64,000 nt of DNA from Azophilus sp965221755 (GCA_965221755.1 OZ244921.1:1860001-1924000), one strand, 5' to 3'. Positions 1-15,110 are shown, counted from the first letter of the stretch. Made by a program: numbers and translations. The notes: generated by a model from the letters alone, not told the origin.

Positions 1-1
1 G

Positions 2-253
2 CTGGCCATTGGCGGCACCCTGCTTGCTGCCAGCGAGATCGACCGCGTCGCCAACCTGCCCACTCGCACCGAAGCGCTCGGCCTGTTGATGAGCGTCATG
101 CTGGCGCCGATCAGCCAACTGGCCCGAACCCTGAACGAGGTTCCGGCCAAGTTGGCGCGCACCGTGGCTGCGGTCGGGGAGGCGAAGGGGCCTGCAACGG
201 GGGGCGACGCGGAAGCGCCAGCCCAAGCCCCGCCAACGGCGGGCGAAGGCTGA
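2..253 (+). CDS. rplJ: 50S ribosomal protein L10, C-terminal part (5' end outside window)
   Basis: Only the last 83 codons are present, read in frame 2 and ending in TGA at 251-253. The segment carries the L10 signature ASEIDRVANLPTRTEA, followed by the hydrophobic MSVMLAPISQLARTLNEVPAKL helix region. L10 anchors the L7/L12 stalk on the large subunit, and the next gene is rplL, the usual order. After the conserved helix there is an Ala/Pro/Gly-rich tail of about 30 residues, longer than in E. coli. The start and promoter are outside the window. Confidence 0.93.
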   Translation: MAIGGTLLAASEIDRVANLPTRTEALGLLMSVMLAPISQLARTLNEVPAKLARTVAAVGEAKGPATGGDAEAPAQAPPTAGEG

Positions 254-330
254 AGCCAGCCGCAATCGGTTTGGAAACGAGAACCTGCCGGAACCCAAAC
301 GGCCGGAAACCCTAAAAAGGAGATCAAACT

Positions 331-714
331 ATGGCTTTGTCCAAAGACGACATCCTGAACGCCATTGCCGACATGAGCGTCATGGAGGTGGTGCAGCTCG
401 TTCAGTCCATGGAGGAGAAGTTCGGCGTATCCGCCGCGGCGCCGGTTGCGGTTGCGGCGGCAGCCGCCGGCGATGGCGGCGTTGAGGCGGCCACCGAGGA
501 GCAGACCGAATTCGATGTCGTTCTGAGCGTCATCGGCGACAAGAAAGTCAACGTCATCAAGGTGGTGCGCACGATCACCGGGCTTGGCTTGAAGGATGCC
601 AAGGGCTTGGTGGATGGTGCGCCTTCGACGGTCAAGGAAGGCGTCGCTAAGGCAGAGGCCGAGGAAATCAAGAAGCAGCTTGAGGAAGCGGGCGCCCAAG
701 CCGAGCTGAAATAG
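331..714 (+). CDS. rplL: 50S ribosomal protein L7/L12
   Basis: 127 residues, normal for L7/L12. The N-terminal dimerisation helix is at about 1-35 (LVQSMEEKFGVSA), followed by an Ala-rich hinge at about 36-55. The C-terminal factor-binding domain runs from about 58 and has the signature KVNVIKVVRTITGLGLKDAK. The ATG has a strong ribosome-binding site, AAGGAGA, about 7 bases upstream. L7/L12 forms the flexible stalk that recruits EF-G and EF-Tu, both encoded further down this window. It sits 77 bases after rplJ and is probably co-transcribed with it. Confidence 0.98.
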   Translation: MALSKDDILNAIADMSVMEVVQLVQSMEEKFGVSAAAPVAVAAAAAGDGGVEAATEEQTEFDVVLSVIGDKKVNVIKVVRTITGLGLKDAKGLVDGAPSTVKEGVAKAEAEEIKKQLEEAGAQAELK

Positions 715-735
715 CTTGGCCGCTCCAGTCCAGCG

Positions 736-776
736 GGACGGCGGAACCAGCGCCCGATCTGGCGCCCTTGCCGTCC
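736..776 (+). promoter_or_regulatory. hairpin between rplL and rpoB, candidate attenuator
   Basis: Two nested stems are visible. The outer is GGACGGC (736-742) with GCCGTCC (770-776), and the inner is GCGCC (750-754) with GGCGC (761-765) around a 6-base loop. No T-tract follows, so it looks like a partial attenuator or an RNA processing hairpin rather than a full terminator. In E. coli the same gap holds an attenuator and an RNase III site that reduce rpoBC expression relative to the L10/L12 genes. The equivalence here is inferred from position. Confidence 0.45.
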
Positions 777-875
777 TGCCTGCGCGACTGACAGCTTCGT
801 CGCCACCCTGTCGGTCCCCGCATGCGGGTTCCGGCCGTTTGTCGTTGTGTGAAAAACAAATCCCGGGAGATTCGA

Positions 876-4967
<4,092 letters not shown>

Positions 4968-5086
4968 CCGCCGGGTTGCCAACGGCAGAGCGCCGTTGGG
5001 CGTCCGTGAAACCAAGGGTTCAAAGCCAAAAGTCGGAACCCATAGTCAAAACCCATTAAACCCATTAAGAGCAGCCGGAGGAAACC

Positions 5087-8000
5087 TTGAAAGACCTACT
5101 AAACGTTCTGAGGGATCAAGGGGAAGCGACCGAATTCGATGCGCTTCACATCGGGTTGGCGTCGCCGGAAATGATCAAGTCCTGGTCGTTCGGCGAGGTG
5201 CGCAAACCGGAGACCATCAACTACCGCACCTTCAAGCCGGAGCGGGATGGCTTGTTCTGCGCGCGCATCTTCGGTCCGGTGAAGGACTACGAATGCCTGT
5301 GCGGCAAGTACAAGCGCATGAAGCATCGCGGCGTGGTTTGCGAGAAGTGCGGCGTGGAGGTGACGCTGACCAAGGTGCGCCGGGAGCGCATGGGGCACAT
5401 CGACCTCGCCAGCCCGGTCGCCCACATCTGGTTTCTGAAGTCGCTGCCGTCGCGCATCGGCCTGCTGCTCGACATGACGCTCAGGGACATCGAGCGGGTG
5501 CTCTACTTCGAGTCCCATGTGGTCGTCGATCCCGGCTTGGCGGACCTGACGCAAGGCCAGTTGCTCACCGACGAGGAGTACTACGAAAAACTGGAGGAGT
5601 ACGGCAACGAATTCGACGCCCGCATGGGTGCCGAGGCCATCCAGGAACTGCTGGTGTCGATGGACTTGGAGGGGCAGATCCAAGAGCTTCGCGAAGCGAT
5701 TCCAGCCACCAACTCGGAAACCAAGATCAAGAAGCTCTCCAAGCGCCTGAAGCTGATGGAGGCGTTCGTGAATTCCGGCAACAAGCCGGAGTGGATGATC
5801 CTCAAGAAGCTGCCCGTGCTGCCGCCGGACCTGCGCCCGCTCGTTCCCTTGGACGGCGGCCGCTTCGCCACTTCGGATTTGAACGACCTCTACCGCCGGG
5901 TCATCAACCGCAACAACCGCCTGCGGCGCCTGCTCGACCTTTCGGCGCCGGACATCATCGTGCGCAACGAAAAGCGCATGCTGCAGGAATCGGTCGATGC
6001 GCTGCTCGACAACGGCCGCCGCGCCCGGGCCATCACCGGCACCAACAAGCGGGTGCTGAAGTCGCTGGCGGACATGATCAAGGGCAAGCAGGGCCGTTTC
6101 CGGCAGAACCTGCTTGGCAAGCGGGTCGATTACTCGGGGCGCTCGGTCATCGTCGTCGGGCCGACGCTGAAGCTGCATCAGTGCGGCCTGCCCAAGAAGA
6201 TGGCCTTGGAGCTGTTCAAGCCGTTCATCTTCGGCCAGCTCCAGGACCGTGGGCTGGCCACCACCATCAAGGCCGCCAAGAAGGTCGTCGAGCGCGAGAC
6301 CGCTGAAGTCTGGGACATCCTGGCCGAGGTCATCCGAGAGCACCCGGTGCTGCTGAACCGGGCGCCGACGCTGCACCGTCTCGGCATTCAAGCCTTCGAG
6401 CCGGTGCTGATCGAAGGCAAGGCCATTCAGCTGCATCCTCTGGTCTGCACCGCCTACAACGCCGATTTTGACGGCGATCAGATGGCGGTTCACGTACCGC
6501 TCACCCTGGAGGCCCAGTTGGAGTCGCGGGCGTTGATGATGTCCACCAACAACATCCTGTCGCCGGCCAGCGGCGAGCCGATCATCGTGCCTTCCCAGGA
6601 TGTGGTGCTGGGCGTGTACTACATGACCCGCGAGCGGATCAACGCCAAGGGCGAGGGCATGGTCCTCGCCGATTCCCGCGAAGTGCATCGGGCCTACCAC
6701 GGCGGGCATTTGGATCTGCACGCCAAGATCAAGGTGCGCGCGCCCGGCATCGGCGGCGGCGAACTCGTTGAAACCACGGTGGGCCGGGTGCTGCTCTACG
6801 AAATCGTGCCCGGCGAACTGCCCTTCTCCTCGGTCAACAAGACCATGGACAAGAAGGCGATCTCCCGGCTGGTCAACGATTGCTACCGCAACGTCGGCCT
6901 GAAGGACACGGTGGTGTTCGCCGACCAGCTCATGTACACGGGCTTCAGCCACTCGACGGCCTCCGGCGCTTCCATCGGCGTCGATGATCTGGTCATCCCC
7001 GATCAAAAGGTCCAGATCATCGAAGAGGCACGGGACGAGGTGCAGGAGGTGGAGCGGCAGTACGTCTCCGGCCTGCTCTCGGAGGGCGAGAAGTACAACA
7101 AGGTGGTGGACATCTGGTCCTGGGCCAACGACAAGGTGGCTCGCTCGATGATGGACAGCATCTCCAAGGAGTCGGTGGTCGATCGCGACGGTGAGGAGCG
7201 GCAGCAGAGCTCCTTCAACTCGGTGTTCATCTACGCGGACTCCGGCGCTCGGGGCTCCCCGGCGCAGATTCGCCAGTTGGCCGGGATGCGCGGCCTGATG
7301 ACCCGCCCGGACGGCTCGATCATCGCCAACGCCATCACCGCCAACTTCCGCGAGGGGCTGAACGTCAACGAGTACTTCATCTCCACCCACGGCGCCCGCA
7401 AGGGGCTGGCGGACACGGCCCTGAAAACGGCCAGCTCCGGCTACTTGACCAGGCGCTTGGTGGACGTCGCGCAGGATGTGGTGGTCACCGAAATCGACTG
7501 CGGCACCAGCAACGGCCTCAAGGTGTCCGCCATCATCGAAGGCGGCGACGTGGTGGAGCCCTTGGGCGACCGCGTGCTGGGCCGCGTGGTGGCGGCCGAC
7601 TTGGTGGACGCCGAAACCGGGGAAATCCTCTTCGCGGCCGGCGACATGCTTGACGAGACCGGGGTGGAGCGGCTCGACAGTCTCGGCATTGACGAGATTA
7701 CCGTGCGCTCGGCCATCACCTGCGAGACGCGCTTCGGGGTTTGCGCCACCTGCTACGGCCGCGATTTGGCTCGCGGCCACCGGGTCAACGTCGGCGAGGC
7801 GGTGGGCGTGATCGCGGCGCAATCCATTGGCGAACCGGGCACCCAGCTCACCATGCGCACTTTCCACATCGGCGGCGCGGCTTCCCGGGCGACGGCCATC
7901 GACAGCATCGAGGTCAAGCATGGCGGCTCCGTTCGCCTGCATAACCTCAAGACGGTGACCCGGCCCTCCGGCGAATTGGTGGCCATTTCCCGATCCGGCG

Positions 8001-9274
8001 AAATCGCCGTGGCCGACAGCCATGGCCGGGAGCGGGAGCGTTACAAGCTCCCCTACGGCGCGATCATTTCGGTAGCCGAAGGCGATGCCGTCGCATCCGG
8101 CGACGTCATCGCCCGCTGGGATCCGCACACCCACCCGATCGTCGCCGAGGTGGAGGGCGTCGTCGAATTCCAGGACATGGAGGAGGGCCATTCGATCGAT
8201 CGCCAAACCGACGAGTTGACCGGCTTGACCAACATCACGGTTCGCGACACGAAGGATCGCTCAACCTCGGGCAAGGACCTGCGTCCAGCGCTGGTGCTGA
8301 TCGATCCATCGGGGGAAAGGGATGCGTCCAAGGAGACGACCTATCCGCTTAAGGAGGGCGCCATCCTCAATCTGGAGGACAAGGATGCGGTGCATGTGGG
8401 CGACATCATTGCCCGCATTCCCCAGGAAGGCTCCAAGACGCGCGACATCACCGGCGGCTTGCCGCGGGTGGCGGACCTCTTTGAGGCGCGCAAGCCCAAG
8501 GAGCCGGCGGTGCTCGCCGAGGCGTCGGGCGTGGTCAGCTTCGGCCGCCCCACCAAGGGCAAGCAAAGGCTGGTGATCACGCCTGCCGAGGGCGACCCCG
8601 TGGAGACCTTGATTCCCAAGTGGCGCAATGTCGATGTCTTTGAGGGCGAGCAGGTTGAGAAGGGCGAGGTGGTGTGCCACGGTCCCTTGAGCCCCCACGA
8701 CATCGTCCGTTTGAATGGCGTCGAGGCCTTCGCCAAGTACATCATCAACGAGATCCAAGAGGTTTACCGCCTCCAAGGGGTCAAAATCAACGACAAGCAC
8801 ATCGAGGTGATCGTGCGGCAAATGCTGCGCAAGGTGGAGGTGATGGCGCCGGGCGATTCGGACCTGATCCGCGGCGAGCAGATCGAGTACACGCGCCTTC
8901 GCGAAGTCAACGAGGCACTCCTCGAGGAGGACAAGGAGCCGGTGGACTACCAGCGGGTGCTGCTCGGCATCACCAAGGCCTCCCTGGCCACGGAGTCCTT
9001 CATATCGGCGGCTTCGTTCCAGGAGACCACTCGGGTGCTCACCGAAGCGGCCGTCACCGGCAAGCAGGACTCCCTGCGCGGCTTGAAGGAGAACGTTGTC
9101 GTCGGACGGCTGATTCCCGCAGGCACCGGGCTCACCTACCACAATGACCGCAAACGCCGCCGGGCCGAGGATGCGGCCAACCTGCGGGCCTCCGCGTTGG
9201 CTCCTGCTGCGGCACCGGTTCTAGTCGATGACATCGATGCCAAGCTGTCGGAGGCGCTGAGCGCCAGCGAGTAG
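5087..9274 (+). CDS. rpoC: DNA-directed RNA polymerase subunit beta'
   Basis: 1395 residues (E. coli 1407). The start codon is TTG at 5087, directly after GGAGG at 5077-5081; the protein begins MKDLLNVLRDQ as in other proteobacteria. It shows the N-terminal zinc ribbon (CLCGKYKRMKHRGVVCEKCG), the Mg2+-binding catalytic loop NADFDGDQM near residue 460, the second zinc site (CETRFGVCATCYGRDLARG) and the trigger-loop/bridge-helix block EPGTQLTMRTFHIGG. It lies 119 bases after rpoB. The rare TTG start may lower its translation relative to rpoB. Confidence 0.99.
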   Translation: MKDLLNVLRDQGEATEFDALHIGLASPEMIKSWSFGEVRKPETINYRTFKPERDGLFCARIFGPVKDYECLCGKYKRMKHRGVVCEKCGVEVTLTKVRRERMGHIDLASPVAHIWFLKSLPSRIGLLLDMTLRDIERVLYFESHVVVDPGLADLTQGQLLTDEEYYEKLEEYGNEFDARMGAEAIQELLVSMDLEGQIQELREAIPATNSETKIKKLSKRLKLMEAFVNSGNKPEWMILKKLPVLPPDLRPLVPLDGGRFATSDLNDLYRRVINRNNRLRRLLDLSAPDIIVRNEKRMLQESVDALLDNGRRARAITGTNKRVLKSLADMIKGKQGRFRQNLLGKRVDYSGRSVIVVGPTLKLHQCGLPKKMALELFKPFIFGQLQDRGLATTIKAAKKVVERETAEVWDILAEVIREHPVLLNRAPTLHRLGIQAFEPVLIEGKAIQLHPLVCTAYNADFDGDQMAVHVPLTLEAQLESRALMMSTNNILSPASGEPIIVPSQDVVLGVYYMTRERINAKGEGMVLADSREVHRAYHGGHLDLHAKIKVRAPGIGGGELVETTVGRVLLYEIVPGELPFSSVNKTMDKKAISRLVNDCYRNVGLKDTVVFADQLMYTGFSHSTASGASIGVDDLVIPDQKVQIIEEARDEVQEVERQYVSGLLSEGEKYNKVVDIWSWANDKVARSMMDSISKESVVDRDGEERQQSSFNSVFIYADSGARGSPAQIRQLAGMRGLMTRPDGSIIANAITANFREGLNVNEYFISTHGARKGLADTALKTASSGYLTRRLVDVAQDVVVTEIDCGTSNGLKVSAIIEGGDVVEPLGDRVLGRVVAADLVDAETGEILFAAGDMLDETGVERLDSLGIDEITVRSAITCETRFGVCATCYGRDLARGHRVNVGEAVGVIAAQSIGEPGTQLTMRTFHIGGAASRATAIDSIEVKHGGSVRLHNLKTVTRPSGELVAISRSGEIAVADSHGRERERYKLPYGAIISVAEGDAVASGDVIARWDPHTHPIVAEVEGVVEFQDMEEGHSIDRQTDELTGLTNITVRDTKDRSTSGKDLRPALVLIDPSGERDASKETTYPLKEGAILNLEDKDAVHVGDIIARIPQEGSKTRDITGGLPRVADLFEARKPKEPAVLAEASGVVSFGRPTKGKQRLVITPAEGDPVETLIPKWRNVDVFEGEQVEKGEVVCHGPLSPHDIVRLNGVEAFAKYIINEIQEVYRLQGVKINDKHIEVIVRQMLRKVEVMAPGDSDLIRGEQIEYTRLREVNEALLEEDKEPVDYQRVLLGITKASLATESFISAASFQETTRVLTEAAVTGKQDSLRGLKENVVVGRLIPAGTGLTYHNDRKRRRAEDAANLRASALAPAAAPVLVDDIDAKLSEALSASE

Positions 9275-9283
9275 GCGCTTGGA

Positions 9284-9311
9284 GAGTCCCCGGCCGGAAG
9301 GGCGGGGACTC
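9284..9311 (+). terminator. hairpin after rpoC, possible terminator
   Basis: A perfect 8-bp stem, GAGTCCCC (9284-9291) with GGGGACTC (9304-9311), around a GC-rich 12-base loop, starting 10 bases after the rpoC stop. No T-run follows, so an intrinsic terminator is not proven. Its position at the end of the beta operon, just before foreign DNA, supports a transcription end here. Confidence 0.45.
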
Positions 9312-9686
9312 GAGAACTGGGGAAGCGCCAGCGCCAAGTTGGCCTGCCTCCCATCGCCCTATGATCGAAGTGGGTGTTGACCCATTCGATTCCTTGCCTT
9401 GAAGCAAGGACTGATGAGTTTGGCAATCCAAACGCAAGGGGTGAGCGTCCGGGATGGCCGGCAAGGGATTGGTTGCGGACATGCATCCGGCCTTTGGTTC
9501 GGAGGTCCCGCCTGCGGGGCCCTGAGGGGTTTGCGCACCTGCGCGCCTCATCAAACGGGCGGACTCGGGGGCCTTGGGGTTCTCCAGGCTCATCGCCTGT
9601 CGTTCCAACCGGTCCTGCCATCACTTTCGCTTCACTGCCCGCGACCGTTGGCGGCCCGTGCCGCTTGGAAGCTGGCTTCGGTCCCG
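9312..9686. other. non-coding stretch, probably distal end of the IS110-type relic
   Basis: No gene is supported; all frames give low-complexity shadow peptides. The segment lies beyond the stop codon of the broken transposase. Its minus strand just after that stop resembles the short non-coding tail normally found between an IS110-type transposase and the element end. I could not fix a boundary, and no target duplication is expected for this family. Confidence 0.35.
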
Positions 9687-10334
9687 TCAGGCCGCCTCGC
9701 TGCGGCTTCCGGGGTTCCTGCCGACGTGGCCGGGGTCGAAGTCGGCCTTTGCGGCCGGCACGGCCCACGCCGTGCGGGCGTTCCTGTTGGCCAGCGCCAC
9801 GGTGGCGACGTTGCGCCCGCGGCGCGGGCGCCGTGGACCGGCAGGCAGCGCAGGCAGCGGTCGCCGTCAGCGGGCCGATGCCGGGGATGGCCCGCAGCCG
9901 CCGGCAGGCCGGGTCCGCCTGCCCGATCGCCTCGATCTGGCCGTCGAAGCGCTTGACCCGCTCGTCCAGCCGCCGCGGCTCGTCGCCCAGCTCGGCCGGC
10001 AGCGCCCGCCTGTCGGGCGTCAGCTCGCCCTCCGCGTCCTCCAGGATCCCCGGCAGCCGCCCGAGCGGCGACCCGATCCCCCTTTGCGACTCGATGCCCC
10101 ACTCCAGCAGGAAGCCGTGCGGCTGGTTGGCCTGCGCCCTGCGGTTGCGCACCGCCAGGCGCTGCCGCAGGCCTCCATCGCCACCACCGTGCCCGGCGGC
10201 AGCTGCGCCATGCGCAGCCGCAGCCCCGCCCGGCGCAGGCGCGCCCGCTCCAGCACGCGCCCCGCACCGTCCGCCGCCGTCAGGTGGAACACCTGCTTGC
10301 CCAAGTCGATCCCAGCTCGTTTAACATCCGTCAT
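9687..10334 (-). pseudogene. IS110-family transposase remnant with two internal deletions
   Basis: Three parts of one transposase are recognisable on the minus strand. The N-terminal RuvC-like start (10153-10334) has GIDLGKQVFHLTA and ends at VAMEACGSAWR. The middle (about 9856-10152) is in another frame, with GFLLEWGI, LPGILEDAEGEL and the family signature RAIPGIGPLTATA. The C-terminal tail (about 9687-9823) has NVATVALANRNARTAWAV. Between parts one and two most of the catalytic DEDD domain is lost; between two and three the region normally linking the signature to the tail is lost. It cannot encode an active recombinase. It sits between rpoC and rpsL, genes that usually lie close together. 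Confidence 0.85.
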
Positions 10335-10404
10335 GGTCCGCTCCGTTGTGGAAGTTAACCGTCATTCCGGCCCTTGATGCCGCGTGAATGAAGCGGGGCG
10401 GACC
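10335..10404 (-). other. upstream non-coding end of the IS110-type relic
   Basis: On the minus strand this segment precedes the transposase start. It begins with GGTCCGC and ends with GCGGACC directly before the ATG, an inverted pair about 60 bases apart. In IS110-group elements the non-coding flank can encode the bridge RNA that guides recombination. Assigning a bridge-RNA relic here is inference from position only. Confidence 0.3.
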
Positions 10405-10437
10405 ATCCCATCAAACCGCGCCCGCTTCGCGGGCGCG

Positions 10438-10540
10438 CGTTGTGCGGGATCGCAAACAATTCGGAGGCTGGCCCCCGCAACGGGCGCGGAGTTTCGCGCA
10501 GCGAAACTCCAACCGCCTCTCGCCCTCTGGGCGAGAGGCG
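10438..10540 (-). repeat. dispersed two-hairpin repeat, copy A
   Basis: On the minus strand it reads, in order, a CGCCTCTCGCCC/GGGCGAGAGGCG hairpin, then GGAGTTTCGC-TGC-GCGAAACTCC (10488-10510, a perfect 10-bp stem with a 3-base loop). A conserved tail of about 50 bases follows (CCGTTGCG, CAGCCTCCGAA, CCCGCACA). The same stem and tail recur at 32645-32737 and 49441-49523. This copy ends five bases before the rpsL -35 box, so its hairpins could insulate rpsL from upstream transcription. Confidence 0.8.
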
Positions 10541-10544
10541 CGTG

Positions 10545-10573
10545 TTGCTTGATGCCGCAAGGACGTTTAGAAT
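10545..10573 (+). promoter_or_regulatory. candidate sigma70 promoter for the rpsL-rpsG-fusA-tuf operon
   Basis: TTGCTT at 10545-10550, a 17-base spacer, then TAGAAT at 10568-10573. The boxes and spacing are close to consensus, and the promoter lies 55 bases before the rpsL ATG. It falls immediately after repeat copy A and the IS relic, so the str operon probably has its own promoter regardless of the insertion. Confidence 0.65.
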
Positions 10574-10628
10574 GCCGCGCCCCGGCGGCGGTCAGGTTGG
10601 CCCCGGGACGCTAACGAACGGAGCAGTC

Positions 10629-11000
10629 ATGGCCACCATCAGCCAATTGGTGCGCAAGCCGCGCAAGCGCAAGGCGCGCAAGAACATCGTTCCCGCCTTG
10701 CAGGGCAATCCGCAGAAGCGCGGCGTCTGCACACGGGTTTACACCACCACCCCCAAGAAGCCGAATTCGGCGTTGCGCAAAGTGTGCCGCGTGCGCCTGA
10801 CCAACGGCTACGAAGTCACCTCCTACATCGGCGGCGAGGGACACAATCTTCAGGAGCACTCGGTGGTGTTGATTCGCGGCGGCCGGGTCAAGGACTTGCC
10901 CGGCGTGCGCTACCATACCGTGCGCGGCACCTTGGATACCTCAGGGGTGGCCGACCGCAAGCAGGCCCGTTCCAAGTACGGCGCCAAGCTGCCTCGTTAG
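10629..11000 (+). CDS. rpsL: 30S ribosomal protein S12
   Basis: 123 residues, normal size. It starts MATISQLVRKPRKRK at ATG 10629, with an ACGGAGC ribosome-binding site just upstream; longer in-frame upstream reading is not supported. It contains the decoding-centre loop TTTPKKPNSALRK with both lysines intact and GGRVKDLPGVRYHTVRG, so it is of streptomycin-sensitive type by sequence. First gene of a classical str operon. Confidence 0.99.
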   Translation: MATISQLVRKPRKRKARKNIVPALQGNPQKRGVCTRVYTTTPKKPNSALRKVCRVRLTNGYEVTSYIGGEGHNLQEHSVVLIRGGRVKDLPGVRYHTVRGTLDTSGVADRKQARSKYGAKLPR

Positions 11001-11096
11001 CCCTAGCCGCTAGTTCAACCTCTAAAGTAAGGCCCCGGCGCTTGAGCTCATGCGGCACAAGCCCTCGGGGAACCCCCTGAAGCAAGGAGCCAAACC

Positions 11097-11567
11097 ATGC
11101 CCAGACGCAGACTCGTTCCCAAACGGGAAGCCCTGCTTGATCCCAAGTACCAGAACCAAACCGTCGCCAAATTCATCAATCACGTAATGGTGAGCGGCAA
11201 GAAGTCCGTTGCCGAGCGCATCGTCTATGGCGCCCTGACGCGCATTGAGGAGCGCGACCGCAGCGATCCGGTGGAGGTCTTCGAAAAGGCCTTGGAGGCG
11301 GTGGCGCCGGTGGTGGAGGTCAAGTCCCGCCGGGTCGGCGGCGCAACCTATCAAGTGCCCGTGGAGGTTCGGCCTTCCCGGCGTCAGGCGTTGGCCATGC
11401 GCTGGCTGGTGGAGAGCGCCCGCTCCCGGGGCGAGAAGTCCATGGCCCTGCGCTTGGCGGGGGAATTGATGGACGCATCCGCTGGACGCGGCGCGGCCGT
11501 CCGGCGGCGCGAGGACACCCACCGCATGGCCGAGGCCAACCGGGCTTTCTCGCACTACCGCTATTGA
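11097..11567 (+). CDS. rpsG: 30S ribosomal protein S7
   Basis: 156 residues, the standard length. It has the S7 hallmarks MPRRRLVPKREALLDPKY at the N-terminus, then KFINHVMVSGKKSVAERIVYGAL, and VEVKSRRVGGATYQVPVEVRP. The C-terminal helix has KREDTHRMAEANRAFSHYR-type spacing. S7 nucleates assembly of the 30S head and is often the translational repressor of this operon. It follows rpsL by 96 bases and has AAGGAG upstream of the ATG. Confidence 0.99.
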   Translation: MPRRRLVPKREALLDPKYQNQTVAKFINHVMVSGKKSVAERIVYGALTRIEERDRSDPVEVFEKALEAVAPVVEVKSRRVGGATYQVPVEVRPSRRQALAMRWLVESARSRGEKSMALRLAGELMDASAGRGAAVRRREDTHRMAEANRAFSHYRY

Positions 11568-11632
11568 TATCGGGCCCGCTGAAAAGGCGGCCGACCCCGG
11601 TCCCTTGACCCCATTGACGACGGAGAGCATGA

Positions 11633-13726
<2,094 letters not shown>

Positions 13727-13796
13727 CGCCTGCGGGCCTTGCGCCCAAGCAACCGAACACCCATAAAACCATACTGGAATCAAGGAGAAAGGAATC

Positions 13797-14987
13797 ATGG
13801 CGAAGGAGAAGTTTGAGCGGACGAAGCCGCACGTTAACGTTGGGACGATCGGTCACGTTGACCACGGCAAGACGACGCTGACGGCGGCGCTGACGAAGGT
13901 TTGCGCGGCGGCGCGGGGCGGCGAGGTCCGTGAGTTCGACCAGATCGACAACGCGCCGGAGGAGCGCGAGCGTGGGATCACGATCGCGACCTCGCACGTT
14001 GAGTACGAGAGCGAGGCGCGGCACTACGCGCACGTTGACTGCCCGGGTCACGCGGACTACGTGAAGAACATGATCACTGGGGCGGCGCAGATGGACGGTG
14101 CGGTCCTGGTGGTTTCGGCGGCGGACGGTCCGATGCCGCAGACGCGCGAGCACATTCTGCTGTCGCGTCAGGTGGGCGTTCCGCGGATCGTGGTTTACCT
14201 GAACAAGGCGGACATGGTTGACGACGAGGAGCTGGTTGAGCTGGTTGAGATGGAGGTCCGTGAGCTTCTGGAGCAGTACGAGTTTCCGGGCGACGAGACG
14301 CCGATCATCGTGGGCAGCGCGCTGAAGGCGCTGGAGGGCGAGGGGGGGGAGCACGGGGTTGGCTCGATCCAGGCGCTGCTGGACGCGCTGGACGGCTACA
14401 TCCCGGAGCCGGAGCGCCCGGTTGAGCAGCCGTTCCTGATGCCGATCGAGGACGTGTTCTCGATCTCGGGCCGTGGCACGGTGGTGACGGGCCGGATCGC
14501 GCGCGGGGTGGTCAAGGTTGGCGACGAGGTCTCGATCGTGGGGATCAGGGAGACCCAGAAGACGACCTGCACGGGCGTTGAGATGTTCCGCAAGCTGTTG
14601 GACGAGGGTCGCGCGGGTGAGAACGTGGGTGTTCTGCTGCGGGGCACGAAGCGCGACGAGGTTGAGCGCGGTCAGGTTCTGGCGGTTCCCGGGAGCATCA
14701 CGCCGCACGTTGGGTTCGACGCGGAGGTTTACGTTCTGTCGAAGGACGAGGGGGGTCGCCACACGCCGTTCTTCCAGGGCTACCGTCCGCAGTTCTTCTT
14801 CGAGACGACGGACGTGACGGGCACGGTTGAGCTGCCGTCCGGGGTTGAGATGGTGATGCCGGGCGACAACGTGAACATGGCGGTTTCGCTGATCTCGCCG
14901 ATCGCGATGGAGGAGGGCCAGCGGTTCGCCATCCGCGAGGGCGGGCGCACCGTCGGCGCCGGCGTCGTCACCAAAATCACGACTTAG
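13797..14987 (+). CDS. tuf: translation elongation factor Tu
   Basis: 396 residues. It begins MAKEKFERTKPHVNVGTIGHVDHGKTTLTAAL, with GHVDHGKT as the P-loop, ERERGITI, DCPGHADYVKNM and NKADMVDD. EF-Tu delivers aminoacyl-tRNA to the ribosome. AAGGAG precedes the ATG, 70 bases after fusA. Codon use is odd for the neighbourhood: Thr is nearly always ACG, Ala GCG, Pro CCG and Val often GTT. The last twenty or so codons (from about 14925) return to GCC, ACC and GTC. A second tuf copy elsewhere in the genome would be normal for this group. Confidence 0.99.
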   Translation: MAKEKFERTKPHVNVGTIGHVDHGKTTLTAALTKVCAAARGGEVREFDQIDNAPEERERGITIATSHVEYESEARHYAHVDCPGHADYVKNMITGAAQMDGAVLVVSAADGPMPQTREHILLSRQVGVPRIVVYLNKADMVDDEELVELVEMEVRELLEQYEFPGDETPIIVGSALKALEGEGGEHGVGSIQALLDALDGYIPEPERPVEQPFLMPIEDVFSISGRGTVVTGRIARGVVKVGDEVSIVGIRETQKTTCTGVEMFRKLLDEGRAGENVGVLLRGTKRDEVERGQVLAVPGSITPHVGFDAEVYVLSKDEGGRHTPFFQGYRPQFFFETTDVTGTVELPSGVEMVMPGDNVNMAVSLISPIAMEEGQRFAIREGGRTVGAGVVTKITT

Positions 14988-15002
14988 CGCCTTTCAGAGC
15001 AG

Positions 15003-15110
15003 GGCGGGACAGCGAGGGCAAGACATCCTCGCCTCAAACGGTTCGGTCCAATGCGGGCTCTGCGGTCCCAAGCGGGCACCCCGGACCGAGGGCGTCCCGC
15101 CTTAGTTTTC
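15003..15110 (+). terminator. terminator region after tuf (long-range stem plus T-rich end)
   Basis: GGCGGGAC at 15003-15010 pairs with GTCCCGCC at 15094-15101, followed by TTAGTTTTCC. The loop is long, and the 3' arm belongs to a short GC-rich motif also found at 32774-32797. It probably ends the str operon, though other folds are possible. Confidence 0.45.
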
